From: Gallionella sp.
Lineage (GTDB): Bacteria > Pseudomonadota > Gammaproteobacteria > Burkholderiales > Gallionellaceae
Direction: 5' to 3'
Length of the DNA stretch: 7,752 nt
Assembly (NCBI GenBank): GCA_025362155.1
Contig: JANYHX010000036.1
Coordinates: 1-7,752, forward strand
The notes beneath the pieces were generated by a model. That model worked only from the letters and a program-made list of their open reading frames with translations. It was not told the origin of the DNA and did not search any database. The position numbers were made by a program, and so were the translations under genes. Shown here piece after piece: positions 1 through 7,263 of this stretch. Within the stretch, counting starts at the first letter, position 1; each line of letters starts with the position of its first letter.

Positions 1-793
<793 letters not shown>

Positions 794-864
794 AAACCGG
801 CGCCTCCCTTAGGTTAATAAACCAAGGCCTACCGAGATTAGTCATTAGACTATGTATTGCCCCA

Positions 865-1557
865 TTACTCAAGTTTTCGGTACTCAAGCTTTCCGATGCC
901 CAACAAATACAACTCACTGCTTCGGTCACGTGATGCCTTGGGTTTACGGCTTACTACCTTAACAAACCGGCTGCGCATCAGCTTGAGAAAATCCTCGAAC
1001 CCCGCACCCTGGAAGACTTTGACGAGAAACCCACCATCCTGCTTCAGATGTTGGAGCGCGAATTCCATTGCCAGTTCCGCCAAGTGGAATCCCCGTGCCT
1101 GATCAGCAGACGCTACACCAGAGATATTGGGAGCCATATCGGATATTACAAGCCCCACCGGCTTGCCTTGCAATAAATTCTCCAATTGCTTTAGCACGGC
1201 ATCCTCGCGGAAATCGCCCAGCAAGAAATCAACCCCGGTCAGCGGATCCAGTGGCAACAGGTCCAGCGCGATCACTTTGCCACTGCGTCCCACCTTGGCC
1301 GCCGCTACCTGCGACCAACCCCCCGGCGTCGCTCCCAGGTCTACAACCACGGTGCCGGGCTTGAGCAAATGGTCTTTGGCGTCGATCTCCAGCAGCTTGT
1401 ATGCGGCTCGCGAACGATAGCCCTCCTTCTGTGCAAGCTGTACAAAGGGATCGTTGACATGCTCTCGCATCCATTGTTTGCTGGATTTGTTTTTGCTCGG
1501 GGTTTTTTTTGCCGGGGTTTGTTTAACCGAGGTTTTTTTGATGGGAGAAGGCTTCAT
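865..1557 (-). CDS. rlmE: RlmE (FtsJ/RrmJ), 23S rRNA 2'-O-methyltransferase for U2552
   Basis: S-adenosylmethionine-dependent enzyme that methylates the 2'-OH of U2552 in the A-loop of 23S rRNA late in 50S assembly (family knowledge). The 230-residue product has the Rossmann-fold SAM motif [15 protein letters not shown] (71-85), the motif [15 protein letters not shown] (98-112) and SDMAPNISG (139-147). The catalytic K-D-K-E tetrad is intact at K54, D140, K180 and E215. E. coli RlmE has 209 residues. The excess is mostly an N-terminal tail (1-28) made almost only of Lys, Pro, Ser and Thr with KKT and TPAKKTPSK motifs, probably an unstructured RNA-binding tail. ATG 1557 is the only plausible start: the next in-frame Met (residue 30) falls inside the region conserved with E. 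coli. Its Shine-Dalgarno sequence is poor. The gene lies directly upstream of ftsH, a conserved pair, and its start is only 36 nt from the divergent yhbY. Confidence 0.97.
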   Translation of the reverse strand: MKPSPIKKTSVKQTPAKKTPSKNKSSKQWMREHVNDPFVQLAQKEGYRSRAAYKLLEIDAKDHLLKPGTVVVDLGATPGGWSQVAAAKVGRSGKVIALDLLPLDPLTGVDFLLGDFREDAVLKQLENLLQGKPVGLVISDMAPNISGVASADQARGFHLAELAMEFALQHLKQDGGFLVKVFQGAGFEDFLKLMRSRFVKVVSRKPKASRDRSSELYLLGIGKLEYRKLE

Positions 1558-1567
1558 CGTTTACAAT
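1538..1567 (+). promoter_or_regulatory. Candidate sigma70 promoter for yhbY, inside the 5' end of rlmE
   Basis: TTGATG (1538-1543) and TACAAT (1562-1567) are separated by 18 nt, placing a start of transcription near 1574, about 20 nt before the yhbY ATG. T-runs at 1503-1510 and 1533-1539 lie upstream of, or abut, the -35 element and could act as an UP-like element. The whole -35 region is coding sequence of rlmE on the other strand. This is a prediction from spacing and consensus match only. Confidence 0.45.
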
Positions 1568-1593
1568 CCGCGCCTTAAATCAGAAAGTCCATT

Positions 1594-1947
1594 ATGTTAT
1601 CCCTTACCGTACCAGAACGCCTCGCCCTGAAAGGCCGGGCGCACCCACTAAGTCCGACGGTGATGATAGGCAATGCGGGTTTGACTGAATCCGTGCTGAA
1701 AGAAATCGCACTGGCTTTGAAAACTCATGAACTCATCAAGATTCGGGTCACGGCCGAACGTCCGCAACGCGAACAAATGCTGAGCGTGATATGTACTCAA
1801 TTAAATGCCGCTCCGATACAGCACATCGGGAAAATTCTGGTGGTCTATCAACCTAACCCTGATGCACACAAAATCGAACTGAAAAAAATGCCGCGCCACA
1901 AGGGCAAGAAACCACTGACCAAAAAACAGTTGGGGAATCGCGGCTAA
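1594..1947 (+). CDS. yhbY: YhbY, CRS1-YhbY (CRM) domain RNA-binding protein
   Basis: Small RNA-binding protein of the CRM family, associated with pre-50S ribosomal particles in E. coli. The 117-residue product aligns across its length with E. coli YhbY (97 residues): LKGRAHPLSPTVMIGNAGLTE (12-32) matches the E. coli stretch LKGLAHPLKPVVLLGSNGLTE, and HELIKIRV (45-52) and IQHIGKILVVYQP (75-87) are also conserved. The GxxG loop that contacts RNA is GNAG (26-29). A 20-residue basic tail after about residue 97 (PRHKGKKPLTKKQ) is absent from the E. coli protein and probably adds nonspecific RNA affinity. The ribosome site is weak (AGAAAG about 6 nt upstream). The gene is divergent from rlmE and convergent with greA, the same relative orientation as in E. 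coli. Its stop codon is at the base of a long inverted repeat. Confidence 0.95.
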   Translation: MLSLTVPERLALKGRAHPLSPTVMIGNAGLTESVLKEIALALKTHELIKIRVTAERPQREQMLSVICTQLNAAPIQHIGKILVVYQPNPDAHKIELKKMPRHKGKKPLTKKQLGNRG

Positions 1948-1954
1948 AACCCCA

Positions 1955-1994
1955 CCCCTCCCAACCTCCCCTTGTCAGGGGAGGTTGGGAGGGG
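1955..1994. terminator. Long GC-rich inverted repeat between convergent yhbY and greA; probable bidirectional terminator, possibly a dispersed repeat
   Basis: The arms CCCCTCCCAACCTCCCCT (1955-1972) and 1977-1994 are perfect 18-bp complements around a TGTC loop. The flanks CTAAA (1944-1948, including the yhbY stop) and TTTAG (1995-1998 plus one base) can extend the pairing after a short bulge. It sits between the ends of two convergent genes, where it could stop transcription from both sides. Neither side has a long T-run (only TTT on each), so it is not a textbook intrinsic terminator. Its strict purine/pyrimidine strand asymmetry and near-perfect symmetry resemble a REP-like dispersed intergenic element. 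No second copy occurs in this window. Confidence 0.7.
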
Positions 1995-2008
1995 TTTAGG
2001 GATTGGAA

Positions 2009-2485
2009 TTAGATGTACTGAACCTCCACTACTTCGTATTCCTTTACCCCGCCTGGTGCCTGTACCTCAGCCACATCCCCGCATGATTTTCCGATTAGCG
2101 CTCGTGCCACCGGGGAGCTGATGGAAATTTTTCTGTGCCGGATGTCGGCCTCGTCATCGCCGACGATCTGATAGGTAACCACGTCACCATTGTTCACATC
2201 TTCCAGTATCACCGTCGAGCCGAACACGCAGCGCCCATCCGCATTAAGGGCCTTGGGATCAATGATCTGCGCGCTGCCCAGCTTGAACTCCAGCTCGACG
2301 ATACGACCTTCGACAAATGACTGCTTTTCCTTGGCGGCATCGTATTCAGCGTTTTCCGACAAATCACCCTGCGCGCGGGCTTCGGAGATGGCGTTAATCA
2401 CCTTGGGGCGCTCCACCGCCTTGAGGTTATGTAGTTCTTCACGCAATTTTTCTGCGCCCACCACAGTTAATGGGATTTTGCTCAT
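2009..2485 (-). CDS. greA: GreA, transcript cleavage elongation factor
   Basis: Binds the secondary channel of RNA polymerase and stimulates cleavage of the 3' end of RNA in backtracked complexes. The product has 158 residues, the normal family length. The N-terminal coiled coil spans about 1-75 and carries the tip motif [16 protein letters not shown] with both catalytic acidic residues, D41 and E44, at the same positions as in E. coli. The C-terminal FKBP-like domain covers about 80-158, with the typical GSTVILEDV and [18 protein letters not shown] segments. ATG 2485 starts the conserved [18 protein letters not shown] sequence; the ribosome site is a modest GAGAG about 9 nt upstream. It begins only 18 nt after the carB stop on the same strand, so co-transcription with carAB is likely. 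It ends next to the inverted repeat at 1955-1994. Confidence 0.97.
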   Translation of the reverse strand: MSKIPLTVVGAEKLREELHNLKAVERPKVINAISEARAQGDLSENAEYDAAKEKQSFVEGRIVELEFKLGSAQIIDPKALNADGRCVFGSTVILEDVNNGDVVTYQIVGDDEADIRHRKISISSPVARALIGKSCGDVAEVQAPGGVKEYEVVEVQYI

Positions 2486-2503
2486 ATTAATAGCTCTCTC
2501 TAA

Positions 2504-5500
2504 TTATTTAGCCAGCCGTTGATGTTGAGTCTGCAAATCATAAACGTGCAGCGCGGTCAAATGCTGCATTCCGACACAGGCCGCGCGCGCACCGGCCAGG
2601 GTGGTGAAATAAGTGACTCGCCCCTGCAACGCCGCATGGCGAATGGAATAAGAATCGCGCATCACCGCTGGCTTGCTGTCGACCGTGTTGATAATAAGAC
2701 TGACTTCGCCGTTTTTAATCATATCGACGATATGCGGGCGTCCCTCGGCAACTTTATTCACCACTACCACTGCAACGCCTGCCGCACTGATTACCGCCGC
2801 CGTGCCGCGTGTCGCCAGCAAGGTAAAGCCCAGCTGTACCATCGAACGGGCGACTTCCACCGCTGCGGATTTATCTGCCTCGCGCACACTGATGAATACT
2901 TTACCATCTTTTGGCAGCTTCACACTGGCAGCCAGTTGCGACTTGACGAAAGCTTCGGCGAAGGTATCGCCAATACCCATCACTTCGCCGGTAGATTTCA
3001 TTTCCGGGCCAAGAATAGTGTCCACACCGGGGAACTTGATGAACGGAAACACCGCTTCCTTCACAGAGTAATACGGAGGGATCACTTCGCGGGTAATTCC
3101 CTGCTGTGCCAAACTTTGCCCTGCCATGCAACGCGCTGCGATCTTGGCCAGCGGCACACTGGTGGCCTTGGACACAAATGGCACAGTGCGCGAAGCGCGC
3201 GGATTCACCTCCAGCACGTAGACCGTGTCGCGCCCATTTTTGTCAATCTGGATCGCAAACTGCACATTCATCAGCCCGACCACGTTAAGCGCCTTTGCCA
3301 TCGCCGTGGTCTGACGACGCAGCTCATCCTGCAAAGCCTGGGACAAACTGAACGGGGGCAACGAACACGCCGAGTCACCTGAATGGACACCGGCTTGCTC
3401 GATGTGTTCCATGATGCCGCCGATGATGACTTGCTTACCATCCGACACCGCATCCACATCTACCTCAATCGCATCGTCCAAAAAGCGATCCAGCAAAATC
3501 GGCATGCGCTCGGGATAAGTTTTCGACATTTCCTGCGCATCGCGCATGTAGCGTTCCAGATCAACTTGTGCATGGATGATTTCCATCGCCCGTCCACCCA
3601 ACACATTGGATGGGCGCATCACCAAGGGATAACCAATCTCGGCTACGCCTGCGATGCCCTCCTCAACGCTGCATGCAGTTCGATTCGGTGGCTGCTTCAG
3701 ATTCAGCGTATGCAACATTTGCTGGAAGCGCGAGCGATCTTCCGCACAGTCAATCATGTCTGGCGTGGTACCAATAATAGGCACGCCGTTTTTTTCCAGG
3801 CCATGCGCGAGGCTGAGCGGAGTCTGTCCGCCAAACTGCACGATCACGCCGATGGGTTTTTCCACCGCCACCACTTCCAGTACATCCTCCAGTGTCAGCG
3901 GTTCGAAATACAAACGATCCGAGGTATCGTAGTCTGTGGACACGGTTTCGGGATTGCAGTTAACCATGATGGTTTCATAGCCGTCCTCGCGCAATGCCAG
4001 TGCCGCATGCACGCAGCAATAATCAAACTCAATGCCTTGCCCGATACGATTCGGCCCCCCGCCCAGCACCATGATTTTTTTATTGTTAGTGGGCGCAGCT
4101 TCGCATTCTTCCTCATAGGTGGAATACATATAAGCCGTGTTGGTGGCGAACTCAGCGGCGCAGGTATCCACGCGCTTGAACACCGGGCGCACGCCCAAGG
4201 CATGGCGATAGGCACGCAAGGCAGCATCATCAGTACCGAGCAATTTTGCTAGGCGCGCATCGGCAAAACCGCTGCGCTTCAATGCGCGTAACTCGTCCTT
4301 GCCCAGACTCTCCAGTGTGCGTCCTGACAAAGATTTTTCCTGAAAAATCAGATCCGCAATTTGCACTAAAAACCATCGGTCGATCTTGCTCAATGCATAC
4401 ACTTCATCTACGCTCATACCCAGTCGGAATGCATCACCCACTGCCCAAATACGATCCGGCCCCGGACTGCCCAGTTCAGAAGCAATCGTTTCGATGCTGG
4501 TGTATTTCTCATCCAGCCCGTGTACCCCAACTTCCAGTCCGCGCAGGGCTTTCTGGAACGACTCCTGAAAAGTGCGTCCTATCGCCATTACTTCACCCAC
4601 CGATTTCATCTGTGTAGTCAGGCGGTCATTGGCTTGCGGAAATTTTTCAAAAGCAAAGCGCGGAATTTTGGTCACCACGTAATCAATGCTCGGCTCAAAT
4701 GAGGCCGGAGTCGCGCCGCCGGTGATGTCATTTTTTAGTTCATCCAGTGTATAACCCACCGCCAGTTTGGCCGCTACTTTGGCAATGGGGAAGCCAGTCG
4801 CTTTGGAAGCCAGCGCGGAAGAACGCGATACGCGCGGATTCATTTCGATCACCACCATGCGCCCGTCGTCCGGATTAATGGCGAACTGCACGTTGGAGCC
4901 GCCGGTATCCACGCCGATTTTGCGCAACACCGCGATACTCGCATCGCGCATGATTTGATATTCCTTATCAGTCAGCGTTTGCGCCGGCGCGACCGTGATC
5001 GAGTCGCCGGTATGCACGCCCATCGCATCGACATTTTCAATCGAGCAGATGATGATGCAATTGTCATTGCGATCACGCACCACTTCCATCTCGAATTCTT
5101 TCCAGCCGAGCAATGATTCCTCGATCAGCAGCTCGCGCGTCGGCGAGGCTTCCAGGCCGCGTTCGCAGATTTCCATAAACTCTTCACGGTTATAGGCAAT
5201 GCCGCCCCCGCTGCCGCCCATGGTGAACGAGGGGCGAATGACGGTCGGGTAACCCATCACCTGCTGCACCTGCAAGGCTTCTTCCATGCTGTGCGCAATT
5301 GCGGAACGTGCCGAAGCAAGCCCGATCCTGGTCATCGCCTGCTTGAATTTTTCGCGGTCTTCGGCCATGTCTATCGCCTCGCGCGACGCGCCTATCATTT
5401 CCACGCCATACTTTTCCAACACGCCATGCTTGGCCAAGTCCAGCGCGCAGTTCAGCGCGGTCTGTCCGCCCATGGTCGGCAGAATCGCATCGGGTTTTTC

Positions 5501-5740
5501 CTTGGCGATGATCTTCTCCACCATCTTCCATGTGATCGGCTCAATGTAAGTCGCATCGGCCATTTCCGGATCGGTCATGATCGTGGCCGGATTCGAGTTC
5601 ACCAAAATCACGCGGTAACCTTCCTCGCGTAGCGCCTTGCAGGCCTGTGCGCCGGAATAGTCGAACTCGCACGCCTGCCCGATGACGATGGGGCCGGCGC
5701 CAATGATGAGGATGCTTTTTATGTCGTTTCTTTTAGGCAT
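2504..5740 (-). CDS. carB: CarB, carbamoyl-phosphate synthase large (ammonia/synthetase) subunit
   Basis: Makes carbamoyl phosphate from bicarbonate, two ATP and ammonia delivered from CarA. The 1078-residue product (E. coli 1073) is complete. Residues 1-400 form the first ATP-grasp (carboxyphosphate) half, with R169, E215, Q285, E299 and N301 in place. The oligomerisation region follows to about 550. The second ATP-grasp (carbamoyl phosphate) half starts near [16 protein letters not shown] and carries the ornithine-site motif [14 protein letters not shown] and the LEVNPRASR metal site. The C-terminal MGS-like regulatory domain retains the Thr, Lys and Asn-Thr positions of the UMP/IMP pocket ([21 protein letters not shown]), so nucleotide and ornithine control are probably kept. 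ATG 5740 is chosen because it gives the near-universal [17 protein letters not shown]-terminus. A GTG at 5764 would add eight residues but lies inside an inverted repeat. It is 59 nt after carA and 18 nt before greA. Confidence 0.98.
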   Translation of the reverse strand: MPKRNDIKSILIIGAGPIVIGQACEFDYSGAQACKALREEGYRVILVNSNPATIMTDPEMADATYIEPITWKMVEKIIAKEKPDAILPTMGGQTALNCALDLAKHGVLEKYGVEMIGASREAIDMAEDREKFKQAMTRIGLASARSAIAHSMEEALQVQQVMGYPTVIRPSFTMGGSGGGIAYNREEFMEICERGLEASPTRELLIEESLLGWKEFEMEVVRDRNDNCIIICSIENVDAMGVHTGDSITVAPAQTLTDKEYQIMRDASIAVLRKIGVDTGGSNVQFAINPDDGRMVVIEMNPRVSRSSALASKATGFPIAKVAAKLAVGYTLDELKNDITGGATPASFEPSIDYVVTKIPRFAFEKFPQANDRLTTQMKSVGEVMAIGRTFQESFQKALRGLEVGVHGLDEKYTSIETIASELGSPGPDRIWAVGDAFRLGMSVDEVYALSKIDRWFLVQIADLIFQEKSLSGRTLESLGKDELRALKRSGFADARLAKLLGTDDAALRAYRHALGVRPVFKRVDTCAAEFATNTAYMYSTYEEECEAAPTNNKKIMVLGGGPNRIGQGIEFDYCCVHAALALREDGYETIMVNCNPETVSTDYDTSDRLYFEPLTLEDVLEVVAVEKPIGVIVQFGGQTPLSLAHGLEKNGVPIIGTTPDMIDCAEDRSRFQQMLHTLNLKQPPNRTACSVEEGIAGVAEIGYPLVMRPSNVLGGRAMEIIHAQVDLERYMRDAQEMSKTYPERMPILLDRFLDDAIEVDVDAVSDGKQVIIGGIMEHIEQAGVHSGDSACSLPPFSLSQALQDELRRQTTAMAKALNVVGLMNVQFAIQIDKNGRDTVYVLEVNPRASRTVPFVSKATSVPLAKIAARCMAGQSLAQQGITREVIPPYYSVKEAVFPFIKFPGVDTILGPEMKSTGEVMGIGDTFAEAFVKSQLAASVKLPKDGKVFISVREADKSAAVEVARSMVQLGFTLLATRGTAAVISAAGVAVVVVNKVAEGRPHIVDMIKNGEVSLIINTVDSKPAVMRDSYSIRHAALQGRVTYFTTLAGARAACVGMQHLTALHVYDLQTQHQRLAK

Positions 5741-5750
5741 AATCTTTATT

Positions 5751-5799
5751 GCCACAGAGATCACAGAGGAAACCGCTTCCTCTCTGTGATCTCTGTGGC
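5751..5799. repeat. Inverted repeat (REP-like hairpin) in the carA-carB intercistronic space
   Basis: The arms GCCACAGAGATCACAGAG (5751-5768) and 5782-5799 are perfect 18-bp complements, with a 13-nt intervening segment that may pair further (GA with TC after a 2-nt bulge). Each arm contains CACAGAG twice, separated by AT. The right arm ends at the base next to the carA stop, and the left arm ends 10 nt before the carB ATG, so the element fills most of the 59-nt gap. In the carAB direction it is followed by AATAAAGATT rather than a U-run, so it does not look like a terminator. It may affect mRNA stability or access to the carB start, whose Shine-Dalgarno sequence is weak. Confidence 0.8.
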
Positions 5800-6930
5800 T
5801 TAGGTTTTTTGTTTCTCCATCATTCCCACAAAGCGATCAAACAGAATATCCACATCATGCGGTCCCGGGCTCGCTTCGGGATGTCCCTGGAAGCAGAACG
5901 CGGGTTTGTCGGTCAACTCGAAACCTTGCAGCGTGCCGTCGAACAGCGACACGTGGGTGACGCGCGCATTCTTCGGCAGCGTCGCCGCGTCCACTGCAAA
6001 GCCGTGGTTCTGGCTGGTGACCATCACGCGCTTGGTCTGCGTATCCTGCACCGGATGGTTCGCACCGCGATGGCCGAACTTCATCTTCATGGTCTTTGCA
6101 CCCACCGCCAAGGCCATGATTTGCTGCCCGAGGCAGATGCCGAACAGCGGCACTCCGGCTTCAATAAATTTTCTCGTTGCGGCAATCGCGTAATCGCACG
6201 GCTCGGGATCGCCCGGGCCGTTGGACAGGAATACCCCGTCCGGCTCCATCGCCAGTACTTCCTTCGCGGTGGTCTGCGCGGGCACCACGGTGATGCGGCA
6301 GCCGCGCTCGGCCAGCATGCGCAGGATGTTGTGCTTTGTGCCGAAGTCGTAAGCCACAACATGGAATTTCGTATGCTCTGCCTCTGGGTAGCCCATGCCC
6401 AGTTCCCACTCGCGTTGCGTCCATGAGTATGAATTTGCACAAGTGACTTCCTTGGCCAGATCCATGCCCACCAGTCCAATAAATTCGCGCGCTGCTTTAA
6501 GTGCAGCGGCCACGTCCGTGCCAGTTGCGATACAGCCGTTTTGCGCACCTTTTGAGCGCAGCATGCGCGTCAGCTTGCGTGTATCAATGCCGGCGATTGC
6601 GATGACTTTGTTGGCCTTGAGATAGTCCGGCAATGATTGCGTGTTACGCCAGTTACTCACCGTCATCGACAAATCGCGGATGATCAATCCGCTGGCAAAT
6701 ACCCGGCTCGATTCCACGTCTTCCGTGTTCACGCCCACATTACCGATGTGTGGACAGGTCAGCGTGACGATCTGCTTGCAGTAGGAGGGGTCGGTGAGGA
6801 TTTCCTGATAACCCGTCATCGCGGTATTGAACACCACTTCGCCAACACTGCTGCCGGAAGCCCCGATGGAAATGCCGTGAAACACCGTACCATCGGCTAA
6901 TACAAGAATGGCAGGGCTCGTTTGCGACAC
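5800..6930 (-). CDS. carA: CarA, carbamoyl-phosphate synthase small (glutaminase) subunit
   Basis: Hydrolyses glutamine and channels ammonia to CarB, for arginine and pyrimidine synthesis. The product is 376 residues from the chosen GTG start (E. coli 382). The N-terminal CarA domain begins at [14 protein letters not shown] and includes [21 protein letters not shown]. The C-terminal class I glutamine amidotransferase domain has the nucleophile in GICLGQQ (C266) and the partners in [12 protein letters not shown] (H350, E352). The usual CLGHQ is CLGQQ here; the triad itself is intact. GTG 6930 is preferred because GGGAG lies 7 nt upstream and the protein then begins just before the conserved region, as in related CarA proteins. 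ATG 6972 (390 aa) and ATG 6999 (399 aa) are in frame, but both lack a ribosome site, and 6999 lies within a hairpin. First gene of the probable carA-carB-greA operon. Confidence 0.95.
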   Translation of the reverse strand: MSQTSPAILVLADGTVFHGISIGASGSSVGEVVFNTAMTGYQEILTDPSYCKQIVTLTCPHIGNVGVNTEDVESSRVFASGLIIRDLSMTVSNWRNTQSLPDYLKANKVIAIAGIDTRKLTRMLRSKGAQNGCIATGTDVAAALKAAREFIGLVGMDLAKEVTCANSYSWTQREWELGMGYPEAEHTKFHVVAYDFGTKHNILRMLAERGCRITVVPAQTTAKEVLAMEPDGVFLSNGPGDPEPCDYAIAATRKFIEAGVPLFGICLGQQIMALAVGAKTMKMKFGHRGANHPVQDTQTKRVMVTSQNHGFAVDAATLPKNARVTHVSLFDGTLQGFELTDKPAFCFQGHPEASPGPHDVDILFDRFVGMMEKQKT

Positions 6931-6942
6931 CGGATGACTCCC
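6928..6942 (-). promoter_or_regulatory. Ribosome binding site and GTG start of carA
   Basis: GGGAG (6938-6942) is 7 nt before GTG (6930-6928) on the minus strand, the best ribosome site of any in-frame candidate. This decides the CarA start given above and makes 6931 to about 7013 an untranslated leader. Confidence 0.65.
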
Positions 6943-6972
6943 AAGATAACGGCCTGATTGCTCAGATGACAT

Positions 6973-7004
6973 AAAGAAGCGGGACGAACATGTGTTCATC
7001 CCGC
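6973..7004 (-). terminator. Hairpin with U-rich tail in the carA leader (possible attenuator)
   Basis: On the minus strand GCGGGATGAAC (7004-6994) pairs with GTTCGTCCCGC (6989-6979) across a 4-nt loop, giving an 11-bp stem followed directly by TTCTTT (6978-6973). One pair is G-U in the minus-strand RNA but would be A-C in a plus-strand RNA, so the structure is better in the carA transcript. No minus-strand gene is visible upstream whose end it would mark. From the predicted start of transcription it would stop RNA at about 40 nt, before the carA GTG. The tail is short and broken by a C, so termination may be partial. Confidence 0.5.
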
Positions 7005-7020
7005 TGTGAATTGACTCACA
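7005..7020. promoter_or_regulatory. CRP-like palindrome TGTGA-N6-TCACA at the carA transcription start
   Basis: Perfect 5-bp half-sites TGTGA (7005-7009) and TCACA (7016-7020) with 6-nt spacing match the core consensus of CRP-family regulators. The centre lies at about the predicted +1 of carA and the site shares one base with the -10 element, a position expected to block RNA polymerase if occupied. It might instead be a chance palindrome or form a small stem at the 5' end of the mRNA. Confidence 0.45.
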
Positions 7021-7048
7021 TTATAACGGATAGAGAAGAAGGTATCAA
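7020..7048 (-). promoter_or_regulatory. Strong sigma70-type promoter for carA
   Basis: On the minus strand the -35 element TTGATA (7048-7043; five of six consensus bases) and a perfect -10 element TATAAT (7025-7020) are separated by the optimal 17 nt. Transcription would begin near 7013, giving a leader of about 83 nt to the GTG start at 6930. Confidence 0.8.
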
Positions 7049-7263
7049 TGCGCCGTATTCAACGAACCTTGCAGTCAAGTAAGAAATCGGAACGGTAATT
7101 GCTTTTATTCCTTTATGTGGGCAAGCGCACGGAAGTTCTCCGCTCATAAATGCGATAAATATAAACGTGTGCTGTGAGAATTTTTCGACCGTGCAAAGAG
7201 TTTAGCGGACGAATTAATGAATCGACACCATACTTATTGCAACTATTTTAGGGAGCCCTATAA
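7049..7263. other. AT-rich intergenic region between carA promoter and the lipoprotein gene
   Basis: No convincing coding frame or RNA gene is visible on either strand here. It must contain the promoter of the plus-strand lipoprotein gene, but no pair of -35 and -10 elements stands out. The only clear signal is the ribosome site GGGAG (7251-7255), 8 nt before the ATG at 7264. The stretch is visibly richer in A and T than the flanking carA gene. Confidence 0.6.

Noticed and set aside
839..852. TAGTC-ATTA-GACTA hairpin in the rlmE-ftsH gap
   Set aside because: The stem is only 5 bp and AT-rich with no U-run on either side; too weak to call a terminator, and palindromes of this size occur by chance.
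2519..4252. Two long abutting plus-strand open frames (2519-3382 and 3383-4252) antisense to carB, about 290 codons each
   Set aside because: Both lie entirely inside carB, whose protein is conserved throughout. Their translations show no domain, are unusually rich in His, Arg and Cys as antisense frames of GC-biased genes are, and I see no convincing ribosome site.
5738..5764. GTG 5764 as the start of CarB (1086 residues)
   Set aside because: The added eight residues are encoded by the inverted repeat arm and precede the near-universal MPKR N-terminus.
5749..6426. 225-codon plus-strand open frame across the carB start and carA
   Set aside because: Antisense to the conserved carA sequence and through the inverted repeat; the translation has no recognisable motif and odd composition.
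7005..7065. ArgR box near the carA promoter, expected by analogy with E. coli
   Set aside because: The nearest TGAAT and ATTCA-like half-sites have wrong spacing or mismatches; the only clean palindrome fits the CRP-type pattern instead.
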